A DNA stretch of 64,000 nucleotides from Pigmentiphaga sp. H8 (GCF_003854895.1 NZ_CP033966.1:4960001-5024000); one strand, 5' to 3'; numbered from the stretch's first letter, positions 8,508 to 18,548 are shown. The notes: generated from the sequence alone by a model not told the origin. Numbers and translations: made by a program.

Positions 8508-9697
8508 AGGCGCCCTCCGCGCATCAGGATGCGGTTCTCGTAGTCCACGCGCATCAGGACGGCCAGCGCCGCCATGTTGGCGATGATGCCCGAGCCGCCG
8601 AAGCTCATGAAAGGCAGCGTCAGGCCCTTGGTCGGCAGGAGCCCCAGGTTCACGCCCATGTTGATCAGCGCCTGCACGCCTATCCACAGCACCACGCCCT
8701 TGGCGACGAGGCCGCTGAACACGCGGTCCATGGCGATGGCCTGGCGGCCGATCTCGAAGCCCCGGCGCACGATCACGAAGAACAGCGTGATCACCACCAG
8801 CACGCCGACGAAACCCAGTTCCTCGCCGATCACGGCCAGCAGGAAGTCGGTGTGCGCCTCCGGCAGGTAGTGCAGCTTCTCCACGCTGGCGCCCAGCCCC
8901 ACGCCGAACCACTCGCCGCGGCCGAAGGCGATCAGCGAATGCGACAGCTGGTAGGCCTTGCCGAGCGCGTTGACCTCGGTCCAGGGATCCAGGTAGGCGA
9001 ACAGCCGCTCGCGCCGCCAGGGCGCGGCCCAGATCAGCAGCAGGAAGGTCGACACCAGCACGGCGGTCAGGCCGCCGAACAGCTTGCCGTTGATGCCGCC
9101 CAGAAACAGGATGCCCATCGAGATCGCGACGATGACCACGAAGGCGCCCAGATCGGGCTCGAGCAGCAGCAAGAGGCCCGTGGCGGCCATCGCGCAGGCC
9201 ATGGGCAGGAAGCCGCGCACGAAATTCTGCATGTAGGCCTGCTTGCGCACCGTATAGTCGGCGGCATAGATCAGCACGGCCAGCTTCATCAGCTCGGAGG
9301 GCTGGAAGTTGACGAAGCCCAGCGGCAGCCAGCGATGCGAACCGTTCACTTCCTTGCCGATGCCGGGAATCAGCACCGCCACCAGCAGGAACAGCGCCAC
9401 GCCGAACACGGGCATCGAGAACTTCTGCCACACGTCCATGCGGATGGTGAACGTGGCCGCGGCCACCACCACCCCCAGCGCCAGGTACAACGCATGGCGG
9501 ATCAGGAAATAGTAGTTGCCGTAGTTGGCGAACTTGGGCGAGTCGGACAGCGTGACCGACGCGGAATACACCATGACCAGCCCGATCAGCAGCAGCGACA
9601 GGGCCGAGGTGACGAGCGCGGCGTCGTAATTCAGCATCCGCGTGCGGCTGGGCCGCACGGCGTTGACGCTACCGGTCAGTTCGGCGAACAGGCTCAT
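8504..9697 (-). CDS. ftsW: septal peptidoglycan polymerase FtsW
   Basis: SEDS-family polytopic membrane protein of 397 residues that polymerises lipid II at the septum together with FtsI. About ten hydrophobic segments are visible, beginning YDAALVTSALSLLLIGLVMV. SEDS motifs include GSHRWLPLGFVNFQPSELMK and, near the end, PTKGLTLPFMSFGGSGI. The start MSLFAELTGS at 9697 was preferred to an upstream ATG at 9820 because the extra 41 residues read as the shadow of murD. It lies five bases after the murD stop. Confidence 0.97.
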   Translation of the reverse strand: MSLFAELTGSVNAVRPSRTRMLNYDAALVTSALSLLLIGLVMVYSASVTLSDSPKFANYGNYYFLIRHALYLALGVVVAAATFTIRMDVWQKFSMPVFGVALFLLVAVLIPGIGKEVNGSHRWLPLGFVNFQPSELMKLAVLIYAADYTVRKQAYMQNFVRGFLPMACAMAATGLLLLLEPDLGAFVVIVAISMGILFLGGINGKLFGGLTAVLVSTFLLLIWAAPWRRERLFAYLDPWTEVNALGKAYQLSHSLIAFGRGEWFGVGLGASVEKLHYLPEAHTDFLLAVIGEELGFVGVLVVITLFFVIVRRGFEIGRQAIAMDRVFSGLVAKGVVLWIGVQALINMGVNLGLLPTKGLTLPFMSFGGSGIIANMAALAVLMRVDYENRILMRGGRL

Positions 9698-9701
9698 CGG
9701 G

Positions 9702-11261
9702 CTACACCTCCCCCCGGTCGGCCGCGAGGGACTGCACGGCGTCGACGAACTGGTCGGCGCGGTGCTTGTAGTCGCGGAACATGTCGAAGCTGGCGCAGGC
9801 CGGCGACAGCAGCACGGCATCGCCCGGCTGCGCCAGATCCAGGGCGGTGCGCACGGCGGCGTTCAGGTCGTGGCCGGTGGCCAGCGGCACGCCGGCGTCC
9901 TTCAGCGCCTCGGCGATCAGCGGCCCGTCGCGGCCGATCAGCACCACGGCGCGCGCATGCAGGGCCACGGCGCGGGCCAGCGGCGAGAAATCCTGCCCCT
10001 TGCCGACACCGCCGGCGATCAGCACGCTGCGCTGTCCCAGCCCCTCCAGCGCGGCGACGGTCGCGCCCACGTTGGTGCCCTTGCTGTCGTCGATGAAGTC
10101 GACGCCGGCGATGCCGCGCACGAATTCCACGCGATGCGGCTCGCCCCGGTACTCTCGCACCGCGCGCAGCAGCGGCGCCCAGGGCAGCCCCAGGCTGCGC
10201 GCCAGCAGCAGCGCCGCCTGGACGTTCAAGGCGTTGTGCAGGCCCCGGATCAGCAGCGCATCGACCGGCATAAGGCGGTTCACCCGGCCGTCGGGACGGG
10301 TCACGACCTCGCCCTTCTTGCGCTTGGGCGGCGGCGCGTCGAAATCCTCGGCCGCCGCTTCGGCCAGCCAGGCCACGCCGTGGCTGTGGTCCAGCCCCAG
10401 GTCGCCCGTGGCCACCGGCGCCTCGCGCCCGAAGCTGCGCACGTGCTCGGCATCCAGCCGCTCGACCATGGCGGCCACCTGGGCATCGTCGCGGTTCACG
10501 ACAGCCACCGACGAGGCCGCGAGCAGCCGGGCCTTGGCCGCGCCGTAGGCGCGCATGTCGCCGTGCCAGTCCAGGTGGTCTTGGGTCAGGTTCAGCACCG
10601 CGCCCGCGTCGGGCCGCAGGCTGTGCGTGGTTTCCAGCTGGAAGCTGGACAGTTCCAGCACCCAGACGTCCGGCAGGCGGTCCTCGTCCAGCGCGGCGAT
10701 CAGCGCGGTCAGCGCGGCCGGGCTGATGTTGCCCGCCACGGCCACCGAACGGCCGGCGGCTTCGACCAGGTGCCCCGTCAGCGCGCAGACGGTGGTCTTG
10801 CCGTTGGTGCCGGTCACAGCCAGCACGCGCGGCGCATACGAGCGGGTCGCGGCCAGTTCGGCCAGGGCCAGCGCGAACAGTTCGATCTCGCCGATGACCG
10901 GAATCCCGCGCTCGCGCGCGGCGCCGACCAGATCGCCCGCGGGCGCCGCATGCGGCGGCAGACCCGGGCTGATGACGACGCGCTCGACGCCTTCCAGCAG
11001 GGCGGGATCGAAGACGCTCGTACCGCCGCTGTCCCGCATGGCGTCCGCGCCCAGCCGGAAGTCGGCATGCGGCGCCGCTTCCCGCAGGGCCTGCAGGCCC
11101 GCCGGTTCGGCGCGCGAATCGGCCACGCGCAGGCCCCCGTCCGCCCGTGCGCACCAGCGCACGGCGGCCGCGCCCGACTCGCCCAGGCCCAGGACCAGGG
11201 TGAACGGCGCTCGCGCGGCGGTTTCAACGGGGGTTTGCATGTTCAGCGATTCGTCCGACAC
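9702..11261 (-). CDS. murD: UDP-N-acetylmuramoyl-L-alanine--D-glutamate ligase
   Basis: Second amino-acid-adding ligase; 519 residues. FTLVLGLGESGAAAV is the uracil-binding Rossmann motif and VTGTNGKTTVCAL the ATP loop. The central domain has NLTQDHLDWHG and the C-terminal domain DDSKGTNVGATVAAL. A stretch with the basic run PPPKRKKGEVVTRPDGR makes it longer than E. coli MurD (about 440 residues). I used the GTG at 11261, three bases after the mraY stop; an ATG at 11240 is equally possible, and neither has a clear ribosome site. Confidence 0.95.
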   Translation of the reverse strand: MSDESLNMQTPVETAARAPFTLVLGLGESGAAAVRWCARADGGLRVADSRAEPAGLQALREAAPHADFRLGADAMRDSGGTSVFDPALLEGVERVVISPGLPPHAAPAGDLVGAARERGIPVIGEIELFALALAELAATRSYAPRVLAVTGTNGKTTVCALTGHLVEAAGRSVAVAGNISPAALTALIAALDEDRLPDVWVLELSSFQLETTHSLRPDAGAVLNLTQDHLDWHGDMRAYGAAKARLLAASSVAVVNRDDAQVAAMVERLDAEHVRSFGREAPVATGDLGLDHSHGVAWLAEAAAEDFDAPPPKRKKGEVVTRPDGRVNRLMPVDALLIRGLHNALNVQAALLLARSLGLPWAPLLRAVREYRGEPHRVEFVRGIAGVDFIDDSKGTNVGATVAALEGLGQRSVLIAGGVGKGQDFSPLARAVALHARAVVLIGRDGPLIAEALKDAGVPLATGHDLNAAVRTALDLAQPGDAVLLSPACASFDMFRDYKHRADQFVDAVQSLAADRGEV

Positions 11262-11264
11262 GGT

Positions 11265-12434
11265 TCAACGCAACTTCAACGTCGCCAGTCCGATCAGCAC
11301 CAGCATCATGGTGATGATCCAGAACCGGACGACGACCTGGGTTTCCTTCCAGCCGCTGACCTCGAAGTGATGGTGCAGCGGTGCCATCTTGAATATCCGC
11401 CGGCCCTGGCCGTAGCGTTTCTTGGTGTACTTGAACCAGCTCACCTGCAGGATGACCGACAGCGTCTCGACCACGAACACGCCGCCCATGATGAACAACA
11501 CGATCTCCTGCCGCACGATCACCGCCATGGTGCCCAGCGCGCCGCCCAGCGCCAGCGCGCCGACGTCGCCCATGAAGACCTGGGCCGGATAGGCGTTGAA
11601 CCACAGGAAAGCCAGCCCCGCGCCGCCCAGGGCGGCGCAGATCACCATCAGCTCGGAGGCGCCCGGGATGTAGGGGAACAACAGGTAGCGGGAATAGTCG
11701 ACGCGGCCTACGACGTAGGCGAACACGCCCAGCGCCGTGCCCACCAGGACGGTGGGCATGATGGCCAGGCCGTCCAGCCCGTCGGTCAGGTTGACCGCGT
11801 TGCTGCTGCCGACGATGACCGCCCAGGTCAGCGCGATGAAGCCGATCACGCCCAGCGGATAGCTCACGCTCTTGAAGAAGGGCACGATCAGGTCGGCGCG
11901 CGGCGGCAGGTGGTAGCCGAAGCCGCCCGAGATCCAGTCGACGAACAACGACCAGGTGCCGCCGGCGTCCGGCGCCGAAATGGCGAAGGCCAGGTACACC
12001 GACGCGACCAGCCCGATCAGCGTCTGCCAGAAGAACTTCTCGCGCGCGGGCATGCCTTCCGGATCCCGCCGCACGACTTTGCGGTAATCGTCCGACCAGC
12101 CTATCCAGCCGAAACCGAAGGTGACCAGCAGCACGACCCAGACGAAGCGGTTGCTCCAGTCGGCCCACAACAGCGTCGACACGCCGATGGAGATCAGGAT
12201 CAGCGCGCCGCCCATGGTGGGCGTGCCGCTCTTGATCAGGTGGGTTTCCGGACCGTAGGTGCGGACGGCCTGGCCGATCTTGAGCGCGGTGAGCTTGCGG
12301 ATCACCCACGGTCCCGCCATCAGGCCGATGAGCAGCGACGTGGCGCACGCGAGCACCGCGCGCAACGTGATGTAGCTGAACACCGAGAAAGCCCGGTAAT
12401 CCTCGGATAACCACTGGGCCAGTTCAAGCAGCAT
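11265..12434 (-). CDS. mraY: phospho-N-acetylmuramoyl-pentapeptide transferase
   Basis: Ten-span membrane enzyme of 389 residues that moves phospho-MurNAc-pentapeptide onto undecaprenyl phosphate to give lipid I. It shows the family motifs SGTPTMGG, the acidic NLTDGLDGLA loop, and the cytoplasmic HHHFEVSGWKE near the C-terminus. The ATG at 12434 (MLLELAQWLSEDYRAF) was chosen over an in-frame TTG at 12446 because it matches the usual MraY opening. Its first 11 bases overlap the end of murE/murF. Confidence 0.98.
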   Translation of the reverse strand: MLLELAQWLSEDYRAFSVFSYITLRAVLACATSLLIGLMAGPWVIRKLTALKIGQAVRTYGPETHLIKSGTPTMGGALILISIGVSTLLWADWSNRFVWVVLLVTFGFGWIGWSDDYRKVVRRDPEGMPAREKFFWQTLIGLVASVYLAFAISAPDAGGTWSLFVDWISGGFGYHLPPRADLIVPFFKSVSYPLGVIGFIALTWAVIVGSSNAVNLTDGLDGLAIMPTVLVGTALGVFAYVVGRVDYSRYLLFPYIPGASELMVICAALGGAGLAFLWFNAYPAQVFMGDVGALALGGALGTMAVIVRQEIVLFIMGGVFVVETLSVILQVSWFKYTKKRYGQGRRIFKMAPLHHHFEVSGWKETQVVVRFWIITMMLVLIGLATLKLR

Positions 12435-15387
12435 GCTTATTACCAATAGAAGAATGATCCGACGGGGGGCCGGCCTGCAACGCCTGCACCACCCGCTCCA
12501 TGCGCATGAAACGCGAGCCCTTCACCAATACCGACGCGGGACCGGCCGCGATCACGGCGGGCGCCACCAGCTCGACCGCAGCGGCATGCATGCCGCCGGC
12601 GCCGAACGCCTGGACGGAGTCGCGCGTCGCCTCGCCCAGCGCGAACAACGCGTCGATGCCTCGTTCCCTGGCATAGGCGCCAACCTCGGCGTGCATGGCC
12701 GGGCCCTGGTCGCCCACTTCGCCCATGTCGCCCAGCACCAGCACCCGTGGGCGTGGCAGCGTGGCCAGCACGTCGATCGCGGCGCGCACCGAGTCGGGGT
12801 TGGCGTTGTAGGTATCGTCGATCAGCAACGCCCCGCCGGACAGGCGGTGCCGCTGCATGCGGCCCTTGACCGGCGCGAACTCGGCCAGGCCGCGGGCGAT
12901 GACCTCCAGGTCCATGCCCGCCGCCAGCGCGCAGGCGGCGGCGGCCAGGGCATTGCGTACGTTGTGCAGGCCCGCCGCGGCCAGCGCCACGTCGGCCTGG
13001 CCGTCGGGCGTGCGCAGCTGGAAGCGGGTCTCGAAGGCATCCAGCCGCAGGTCCGCGGCCGTGACCTCGACCTCGCCCGACAGGCCGAAGCGCAGGCAGC
13101 GGCGAGCGCCGGCCAGTTCGGTCCAGACGGGGGTATAGGGGTCGTCGCCGGGGAACACCGCAACGCCATCGGCCGCCAGGGCCGAGATGACGGCGCCGTT
13201 CTCGCGCGCAACGGCTTCCACCGTGTGCATGAACTCCTGGTGCTCGCGCTGGGCGTTGTTGACCAGCGCCACGGTGGGAGCGGCGATGCGCGACAGCTCG
13301 GCGATCTCGCCGGGATGATTCATGCCCAGTTCGATGACGGCGCAGCGGTGCGTATCGCGTAGCCGCATCAGCGTAAGCGGCACGCCGATCTCGTTGTTCA
13401 GGTTGCCCTGCGTCGCCAGCCGGCCGTCGACGCCATGGCGCGCGGCGAAGATGGCGGCGATCATTTCCTTGGTGGTGGTCTTGCCGTTGCTGCCGGTCAC
13501 GCCCACCACCGGGATCGCGAACCGTCCGCGCCAGGCGGCCGCCAGGTCGCCCAGGGCGCGGCGGGTGTCGGCCACGACGACCTGCGGCATTCCGGCATCC
13601 TCGACGGGACGCTGCACCACGGCCGCCGCCGCGCCGGCCTCGTGCGCCGCGCGCACGTAGGCATGGCCGTCGAAACGCTCGCCGCTCAGGGCGAAGAACA
13701 ACTCGCCGGCGGCCACGTTGCGCGAGTCGCTGCCGACGTGGGAGAACGCCATGCGGTCGGCACCGGCCTCGCCGTGCACGACGCCCCGCATGGCTTGCGC
13801 CGCGTCGGCTACCGTCATCAACCCGCCGGGGGCGGGCTCGGCGCGATAGGTGGCCAGGACGGCCGCGGCCTGTTCGACGTCCGAGAACGGATGGCGAACG
13901 CCGTCGATTTCCTGATAGGCCTCGTGGCCCTTGCCGGCCAGCAGGATGATGTCGTCGGGCCCTGCCTGGACGATGGCTTCCCGGATGGCGAGCGCGCGGT
14001 CGGGCCGGACGCGCACGGGGCAGCCCTCGGCCACGCCCGCCAGGATCTGGTCGATGATGGCCTGGGGCCGCTCGCTGCGGGGATTGTCGCTGGTCACCAC
14101 GACGAGATCAGCATGGGCGCACGCCACCTGGGCCATCTGCGGCCGCTTGCCGGGATCGCGGTCGCCGCCGCAGCCGAATACGCATATCCGCCGGCCGCCA
14201 CGGGTGCGCGCCACCGGCACGAGGGCCTCGAGCGCGCGCGCCAGGGCGTCCGGGGTGTGCGCGTAGTCGACCACGACCAGGGGCCCGCTTTCGCCGGGGG
14301 CACGGCCCGGCGCCGGCACCGCCTGCAGACGGCCGGCCGCCGGCTGGGCGGACGACAGGGCGGACGACACGCGCTGCACGCTCCATCCGAGCTCAAGCAA
14401 CACGCCCGCCATCGCCAGCAGGTTGGAAACGTTGTGCTCGCCCAGCAGCGGTGTGGCGATCTGCACCGCGTGGGCCTGCCAGTTCAGGGTGAAGACCATG
14501 CCGCTGCCGGTGGCATGCAGGTCGGACGCGCGCAGCACCCGGGGCGCCGCATCGCCGGCCTGCGCCGGCTCCAGCGTGTAGGCGGTCAGCGCCACGGCCC
14601 GGCCGCTGGCCTGGAGCGAGGCGAGCAGCCGCCGGCCGGCCTCGTCGTCCTGGTTCACCACCGCCGCGGCCACGCCCGGCCACGAAAACAGCCGCGCCTT
14701 CTCGGCCTCGTAGGCGGCCATGTCGGGGTGGTAATCCAGATGGTCGCGGGTCAGGTTGGTGAAGGCGGCGATGTCGACGTGCAGGCCGTCCATCCGCCCT
14801 TCGGCGATGCCGATCGACGACGCCTCGATCGCCACCGCCGCGACGCCGTCGCGGCGCATGTCGGCCAGGGCGCGGTGCAGGGCTACCGCATCCGGCGTGG
14901 TCAGGCCGGTGGCCAGTGCCCGCGAACCGCCGTCGGGCCCAGGGATCTGGATGCCCAGCGTGCCGATCACGCCGCAGGGCATGCCGCCATCGGTCAGCGC
15001 GCGCGCGATCCACTGCGTGCACGAGGTCTTGCCGTTGGTCCCGGTGACGGCGATTACCTTCATCTCGCGCGAAGGGTCGCCATACCAGCCGGAGGCGACG
15101 ATGCCCAGCGCGGCCTTCAGGCCCGCCACCGGCAGAGCCGGAATGCCCCGTTCGGCCAGGTTGCGCCTGAGCGCGGCCGTGCGGTCGGCCATGGTGTCTT
15201 CGAACACCACCGCGCTCGCCCCGCGCTCGAGCGCCTGGCCGATGAAATCGCGGCCGTCGCTGCGGGCGCCCGCATAGGCCAGGAAGATGTCGCCCGCCTG
15301 CACCGCCCGGGAGTCCAGGCGCAAATGCGAACCTGGAGAGGCATGCTTGCGCAGCCACTCCAGGATGGAGGCGGGAGACGTCGCCAT
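12424..15387 (-). CDS. murE/murF: fused MurE-MurF peptide ligase
   Basis: One uninterrupted 987-residue frame carries two consecutive ligases. Residues 1 to about 523 are MurE, which adds meso-diaminopimelate: AVTGTNGKTSCTQWI is its ATP loop and SDNPRSE the DNPR motif diagnostic of the DAP-adding enzyme. From about residue 524 (MTVADAAQAMRG) it is MurF, which adds D-Ala-D-Ala: GVTGSNGKTTTKEMI is its ATP loop and DDTYNANPDSV its C-terminal motif. No stop or clear ribosome site separates the two. The same fusion is known in Bordetella. The ATG at 15387 lies two bases after the ftsI stop. Confidence 0.97.
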   Translation of the reverse strand: MATSPASILEWLRKHASPGSHLRLDSRAVQAGDIFLAYAGARSDGRDFIGQALERGASAVVFEDTMADRTAALRRNLAERGIPALPVAGLKAALGIVASGWYGDPSREMKVIAVTGTNGKTSCTQWIARALTDGGMPCGVIGTLGIQIPGPDGGSRALATGLTTPDAVALHRALADMRRDGVAAVAIEASSIGIAEGRMDGLHVDIAAFTNLTRDHLDYHPDMAAYEAEKARLFSWPGVAAAVVNQDDEAGRRLLASLQASGRAVALTAYTLEPAQAGDAAPRVLRASDLHATGSGMVFTLNWQAHAVQIATPLLGEHNVSNLLAMAGVLLELGWSVQRVSSALSSAQPAAGRLQAVPAPGRAPGESGPLVVVDYAHTPDALARALEALVPVARTRGGRRICVFGCGGDRDPGKRPQMAQVACAHADLVVVTSDNPRSERPQAIIDQILAGVAEGCPVRVRPDRALAIREAIVQAGPDDIILLAGKGHEAYQEIDGVRHPFSDVEQAAAVLATYRAEPAPGGLMTVADAAQAMRGVVHGEAGADRMAFSHVGSDSRNVAAGELFFALSGERFDGHAYVRAAHEAGAAAAVVQRPVEDAGMPQVVVADTRRALGDLAAAWRGRFAIPVVGVTGSNGKTTTKEMIAAIFAARHGVDGRLATQGNLNNEIGVPLTLMRLRDTHRCAVIELGMNHPGEIAELSRIAAPTVALVNNAQREHQEFMHTVEAVARENGAVISALAADGVAVFPGDDPYTPVWTELAGARRCLRFGLSGEVEVTAADLRLDAFETRFQLRTPDGQADVALAAAGLHNVRNALAAAACALAAGMDLEVIARGLAEFAPVKGRMQRHRLSGGALLIDDTYNANPDSVRAAIDVLATLPRPRVLVLGDMGEVGDQGPAMHAEVGAYARERGIDALFALGEATRDSVQAFGAGGMHAAAVELVAPAVIAAGPASVLVKGSRFMRMERVVQALQAGPPSDHSSIGNKHAA

Positions 15388-15389
15388 CG

Positions 15390-17126
15390 TCACAGGCTGT
15401 CCTCCAGCGGATGCTCGGGGATGACGAGCGACTTGAACGGCGCGTCGGGTTCGACACCCAGCATGCGCAGCGTCCCGCCGGTGATCTTGGAGAACACCGG
15501 TCCGGCCACCGCGCCGCCGTAGATGCTGCCCGCCGTGGGTTCGTCGATCATGACCGCCACGACGATGCGCGGATTCGACACCGGCGCGAAGCCCGAGAAC
15601 GACGCGACGTACTTGGTGGCGTAGGCACCGTTGATGATCTTGCGCGCGGTACCGGTCTTGCCGGCCACGCGATAGCCCATGACCTGTGCCTGCGAGGCCG
15701 TGCCGCCCGGCCCCACCACCGCCTCGAGCATCTGGCGCATGGTGCGCGCGGTCTTCGAGGAATAGATGCGGGTGCCGGCGGGCGGGCGCTCGGTCTTCAG
15801 GAAGGTCAGGGGCACGGTGTCGCCGTCGCGCGCGAACGCGGTGTAGGCGTGGGCCATCTGCACCAGCGACACCGACAGGCCATAGCCGTAGGACATGGTC
15901 GCCTTCTCGATGGGCCGCCATTTTTCATAGGGCCGCAGGCGGCCCGCAACCGCGCCGGGGAAATCGAGCTTGGGCGCCTGGCCCAGGCCGAGTTCCGTGT
16001 ATTTCTCCCACATCTCCTTGTTCTCGATACGCTGGGAGATCAGGGTGGTGCCGATGTTGCTGGACTTCTGGACCACGCCGGCCACGTCCAGCTTGCCATA
16101 GCCGTGGGTGTCCGAAATCGTGCGCCCGTAGAAGGTCATGCGGCCGCCGCCGGTGTCGACCACGGTCGAGGGCTGCACCCGGCCCAGGTCCAGCGCCAGC
16201 GCGATCGAGAACGGCTTGATGGTCGAGCCCGGCTCGAAGGTGTCGGTCAGCGCCCGGTTGCGCAGGCGCGCACCGGTCAGGGTCTCGCGGTGGTTGGGGT
16301 TGTAGGTGGGCATGTTCGCCAGGGCGAGGATCTCCCCGGTGCGGGTATCCACCACGATGGCGGCGCCACCCTTGGCCTTGTGGCGCTCGACGGCTTCTTG
16401 CAACTGCGAAAACACTAGGTACTGCACCCGGGTATCGATGGACAGGGTCAGGTCGTGACCGTTGGCGGGCGCGCGCACCGCCTGCACGTCCTCGACCACC
16501 CTGCCCAGGCGGTCCTTGATGACCCGGCGGCTGCCCGCGCGGCCAGCCAACTGGGAATTGTAGGCCAGCTCGATGCCTTCCTGCCCGCGGTCCTCGACGT
16601 TGGTGAAACCCAGCACATGGCCGAGCACCTCGCCCTCGGGGTAATAGCGCAGCGTCTCGCGCTGCTGGTGGATGCCGTCCAGGCCCAGCGCCGCCACCTT
16701 CTCGGCCACATCCACCGGCACCTGCCGCTTCAGGTAGACGAAGGTCTTGTCTTCGTTGGCCAGCTTGCGTTGCAGGTCGCGCAGGGGGATCTCCAGCAGC
16801 TTGGCCAGTTCGGCCAGCGTGCCCGGAGGCGCCTTGACGTCCTCGGGAATGGCCCAAACGGCGCGGGCCGGCACGCTGGAGGCGACCACGACCCCGTTGC
16901 GATCGGTGATCTTGCCGCGGGAGGCCGGCAGCACCAGCGTACGGGCATAGCGCGACTCGCCCTGCTTTTGCAGGAACTCGTTCGACAGCCCCTGCAGGTA
17001 CAGCGCGCGCACGGCCAGCGCCGTGAATCCGGCGAACAGCATGAACAGCACGAAGCGCGACCGCCACGCCGGCAGCTTCAGGTTCAGGACAGGATTCTCG
17101 GACGAGAAACGGACACGGCGCTTCAT
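15390..17126 (-). CDS. ftsI: septal peptidoglycan transpeptidase FtsI (PBP3)
   Basis: Class B penicillin-binding protein of 578 residues that cross-links septal peptidoglycan with FtsW. A cytoplasmic tail is followed by one membrane anchor at about residues 24-45. The non-catalytic pedestal has RGKITDRNGVVVASS. The transpeptidase motifs are all present: STIK at 301-304 (catalytic Ser301), SSN at 355-357 and KTG at 490-492. The start overlaps the ftsL stop by four bases. Confidence 0.97.
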   Translation of the reverse strand: MKRRVRFSSENPVLNLKLPAWRSRFVLFMLFAGFTALAVRALYLQGLSNEFLQKQGESRYARTLVLPASRGKITDRNGVVVASSVPARAVWAIPEDVKAPPGTLAELAKLLEIPLRDLQRKLANEDKTFVYLKRQVPVDVAEKVAALGLDGIHQQRETLRYYPEGEVLGHVLGFTNVEDRGQEGIELAYNSQLAGRAGSRRVIKDRLGRVVEDVQAVRAPANGHDLTLSIDTRVQYLVFSQLQEAVERHKAKGGAAIVVDTRTGEILALANMPTYNPNHRETLTGARLRNRALTDTFEPGSTIKPFSIALALDLGRVQPSTVVDTGGGRMTFYGRTISDTHGYGKLDVAGVVQKSSNIGTTLISQRIENKEMWEKYTELGLGQAPKLDFPGAVAGRLRPYEKWRPIEKATMSYGYGLSVSLVQMAHAYTAFARDGDTVPLTFLKTERPPAGTRIYSSKTARTMRQMLEAVVGPGGTASQAQVMGYRVAGKTGTARKIINGAYATKYVASFSGFAPVSNPRIVVAVMIDEPTAGSIYGGAVAGPVFSKITGGTLRMLGVEPDAPFKSLVIPEHPLEDSL

Positions 17127-17473
17127 CGCGCACCTCCCGCTTTCGGCTTGGCCGGCAGGGGAACGCCCGGCGGACCATAGGGCAGCAGGGCCGGACCGCT
17201 CTGCGCGTCGCGCGACTGCGCCAGGTAGATCGTGCGCGCGGGCGTGACCGGCTCCATCTTGAGCGTCTTGCGGGCCACGTTATCGATCAGCGCGTGCTTG
17301 GCATGGTCGGTCTGCTCGAGCTGCAGCCGGCGCCAGTCCACGTCCAGGTCGCGCGCCACGGCCTGGGCGCGCTCCAGTTCGACGAACAGGCTGCGCGCCT
17401 TGTACTGGCTGCTGACCAGGGACAGTGCGCACCCTATCAGGGCCACCGTCAGGACGAAGAGCAGGCGCCCCAT
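17123..17473 (-). CDS. ftsL: cell division protein FtsL
   Basis: Small bitopic membrane protein of 116 residues that forms the FtsQLB subcomplex and activates FtsWI. One membrane span lies at about residues 3-20 (RLLFVLTVALIGCALSLV). A coiled-coil-like stretch follows (KARSLFVELERAQAVARDLDVDWRRL, residues about 25-50), ending in the conserved LEQTDHAKHALIDNVARKTL. The C-terminal tail is proline-rich. Gene position between rsmH and ftsI supports the call, because FtsL sequences are poorly conserved. Confidence 0.94.
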   Translation of the reverse strand: MGRLLFVLTVALIGCALSLVSSQYKARSLFVELERAQAVARDLDVDWRRLQLEQTDHAKHALIDNVARKTLKMEPVTPARTIYLAQSRDAQSGPALLPYGPPGVPLPAKPKAGGAR

Positions 17474-17482
17474 GCCGGCCTC

Positions 17483-18544
17483 CTATGCGCTGGCGAAAGT
17501 ATGGGCGCGCGGGGTGCGCGTCCGGGCCGGCGGGCGCCGCTTGGCGGCGGGCGTCTCGGGCGTCTTGACAAAAGCCCTGCCGCCCTCGGCCGGCAAGGCC
17601 GTGTGGGTACGCTCGGCCACCCGCAGCACCGCCGAGCGGGCGCGGGGATTGGCGGCGACCTCGGCCTCGGTGGGCAGGACGCGGCCGATCGAGGCCAGCA
17701 CCGGCTGCGGCCGCTCGCTCTCGCGCAGCGGCAGGCGCGCGGTTTCCGCGCCGGGCCGGGCCGCGGCGGCGATGAACTGCTTGACGATGCGGTCTTCCAG
17801 CGAGTGGAAGCTGATCACCGCCAGCCGGCCGCCGGGCGCCAACAGGTCGAGCGCCGCGGCTAGCGCACGCGGGAGCTCTTCAAGCTCCTGATTGAGGTGA
17901 ATCCGTAGAGCTTGAAAGGTGCGGGTCGCTGGATGCTGGCCCTTCTCCCTCGTGCGGACTGCACCAGCCACGATGTCGGCAAGCTCGCCTGTGGTCGTGA
18001 TAGGCCGTTTCTCGCGGCCAGCTGCAATCGTCTTTGCAATCTGGAAAGCAAACCGTTCTTCACCATAGCGTGCTATGACCTCCCGCATGTCATCGATGCT
18101 CGCATGGGCGAGCCATTGCGCGGCGGTTTCGCCGCGCGTCGTATCCATCCGCATATCGAGCGGGCCATCGCGCATGAAGGAAAATCCACGCTCGGCGTCG
18201 TCGATCTGCGGAGACGAAATACCCAGGTCCATCATCAGGCCGCTGATGCGGGCGATCCCCAGTCGGGACATTTCCTCGGCCAGTCCGCCAAAACCTTCGT
18301 GGACCACCGTCACCCGGCGGTCCTGCTCAGCCAGCGCGCGAGCCACCGAAATGGCCTGCGGATCCTTGTCGAACACCACCAGCCTGGCCTCGGGCCCGAG
18401 CCGCGCGAGCAGTTCGCGGGCGTGGCCGCCTCGGCCGAAAGTGGCGTCGACCCATACCCCGGCGCCAACGCCGTCGGCGGGTACGGCCAACGCGTCTATC
18501 GTCGGCTCGAGCAGGACGGGCCGATGCAGGAATGGGGTCGTCAC
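17483..18544 (-). CDS. rsmH: 16S rRNA (cytosine1402-N4)-methyltransferase RsmH
   Basis: SAM-dependent enzyme of 353 residues, formerly MraW, that methylates C1402 in the ribosomal P site. HRPVLLEPTIDAL opens the protein and WVDATFGRGGHARELL is the SAM-binding loop. Family motifs GLMMDLGISSPQIDDAERGFSF and VISFHSLEDRIVKQF follow. The C-terminal tail after VAERTH is a low-complexity basic extension. The start is a GTG four bases after the mraZ stop, so the two are probably co-translated. Confidence 0.97.
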   Translation of the reverse strand: MTTPFLHRPVLLEPTIDALAVPADGVGAGVWVDATFGRGGHARELLARLGPEARLVVFDKDPQAISVARALAEQDRRVTVVHEGFGGLAEEMSRLGIARISGLMMDLGISSPQIDDAERGFSFMRDGPLDMRMDTTRGETAAQWLAHASIDDMREVIARYGEERFAFQIAKTIAAGREKRPITTTGELADIVAGAVRTREKGQHPATRTFQALRIHLNQELEELPRALAAALDLLAPGGRLAVISFHSLEDRIVKQFIAAAARPGAETARLPLRESERPQPVLASIGRVLPTEAEVAANPRARSAVLRVAERTHTALPAEGGRAFVKTPETPAAKRRPPARTRTPRAHTFASA

Positions 18545-18548
18545 GGCG

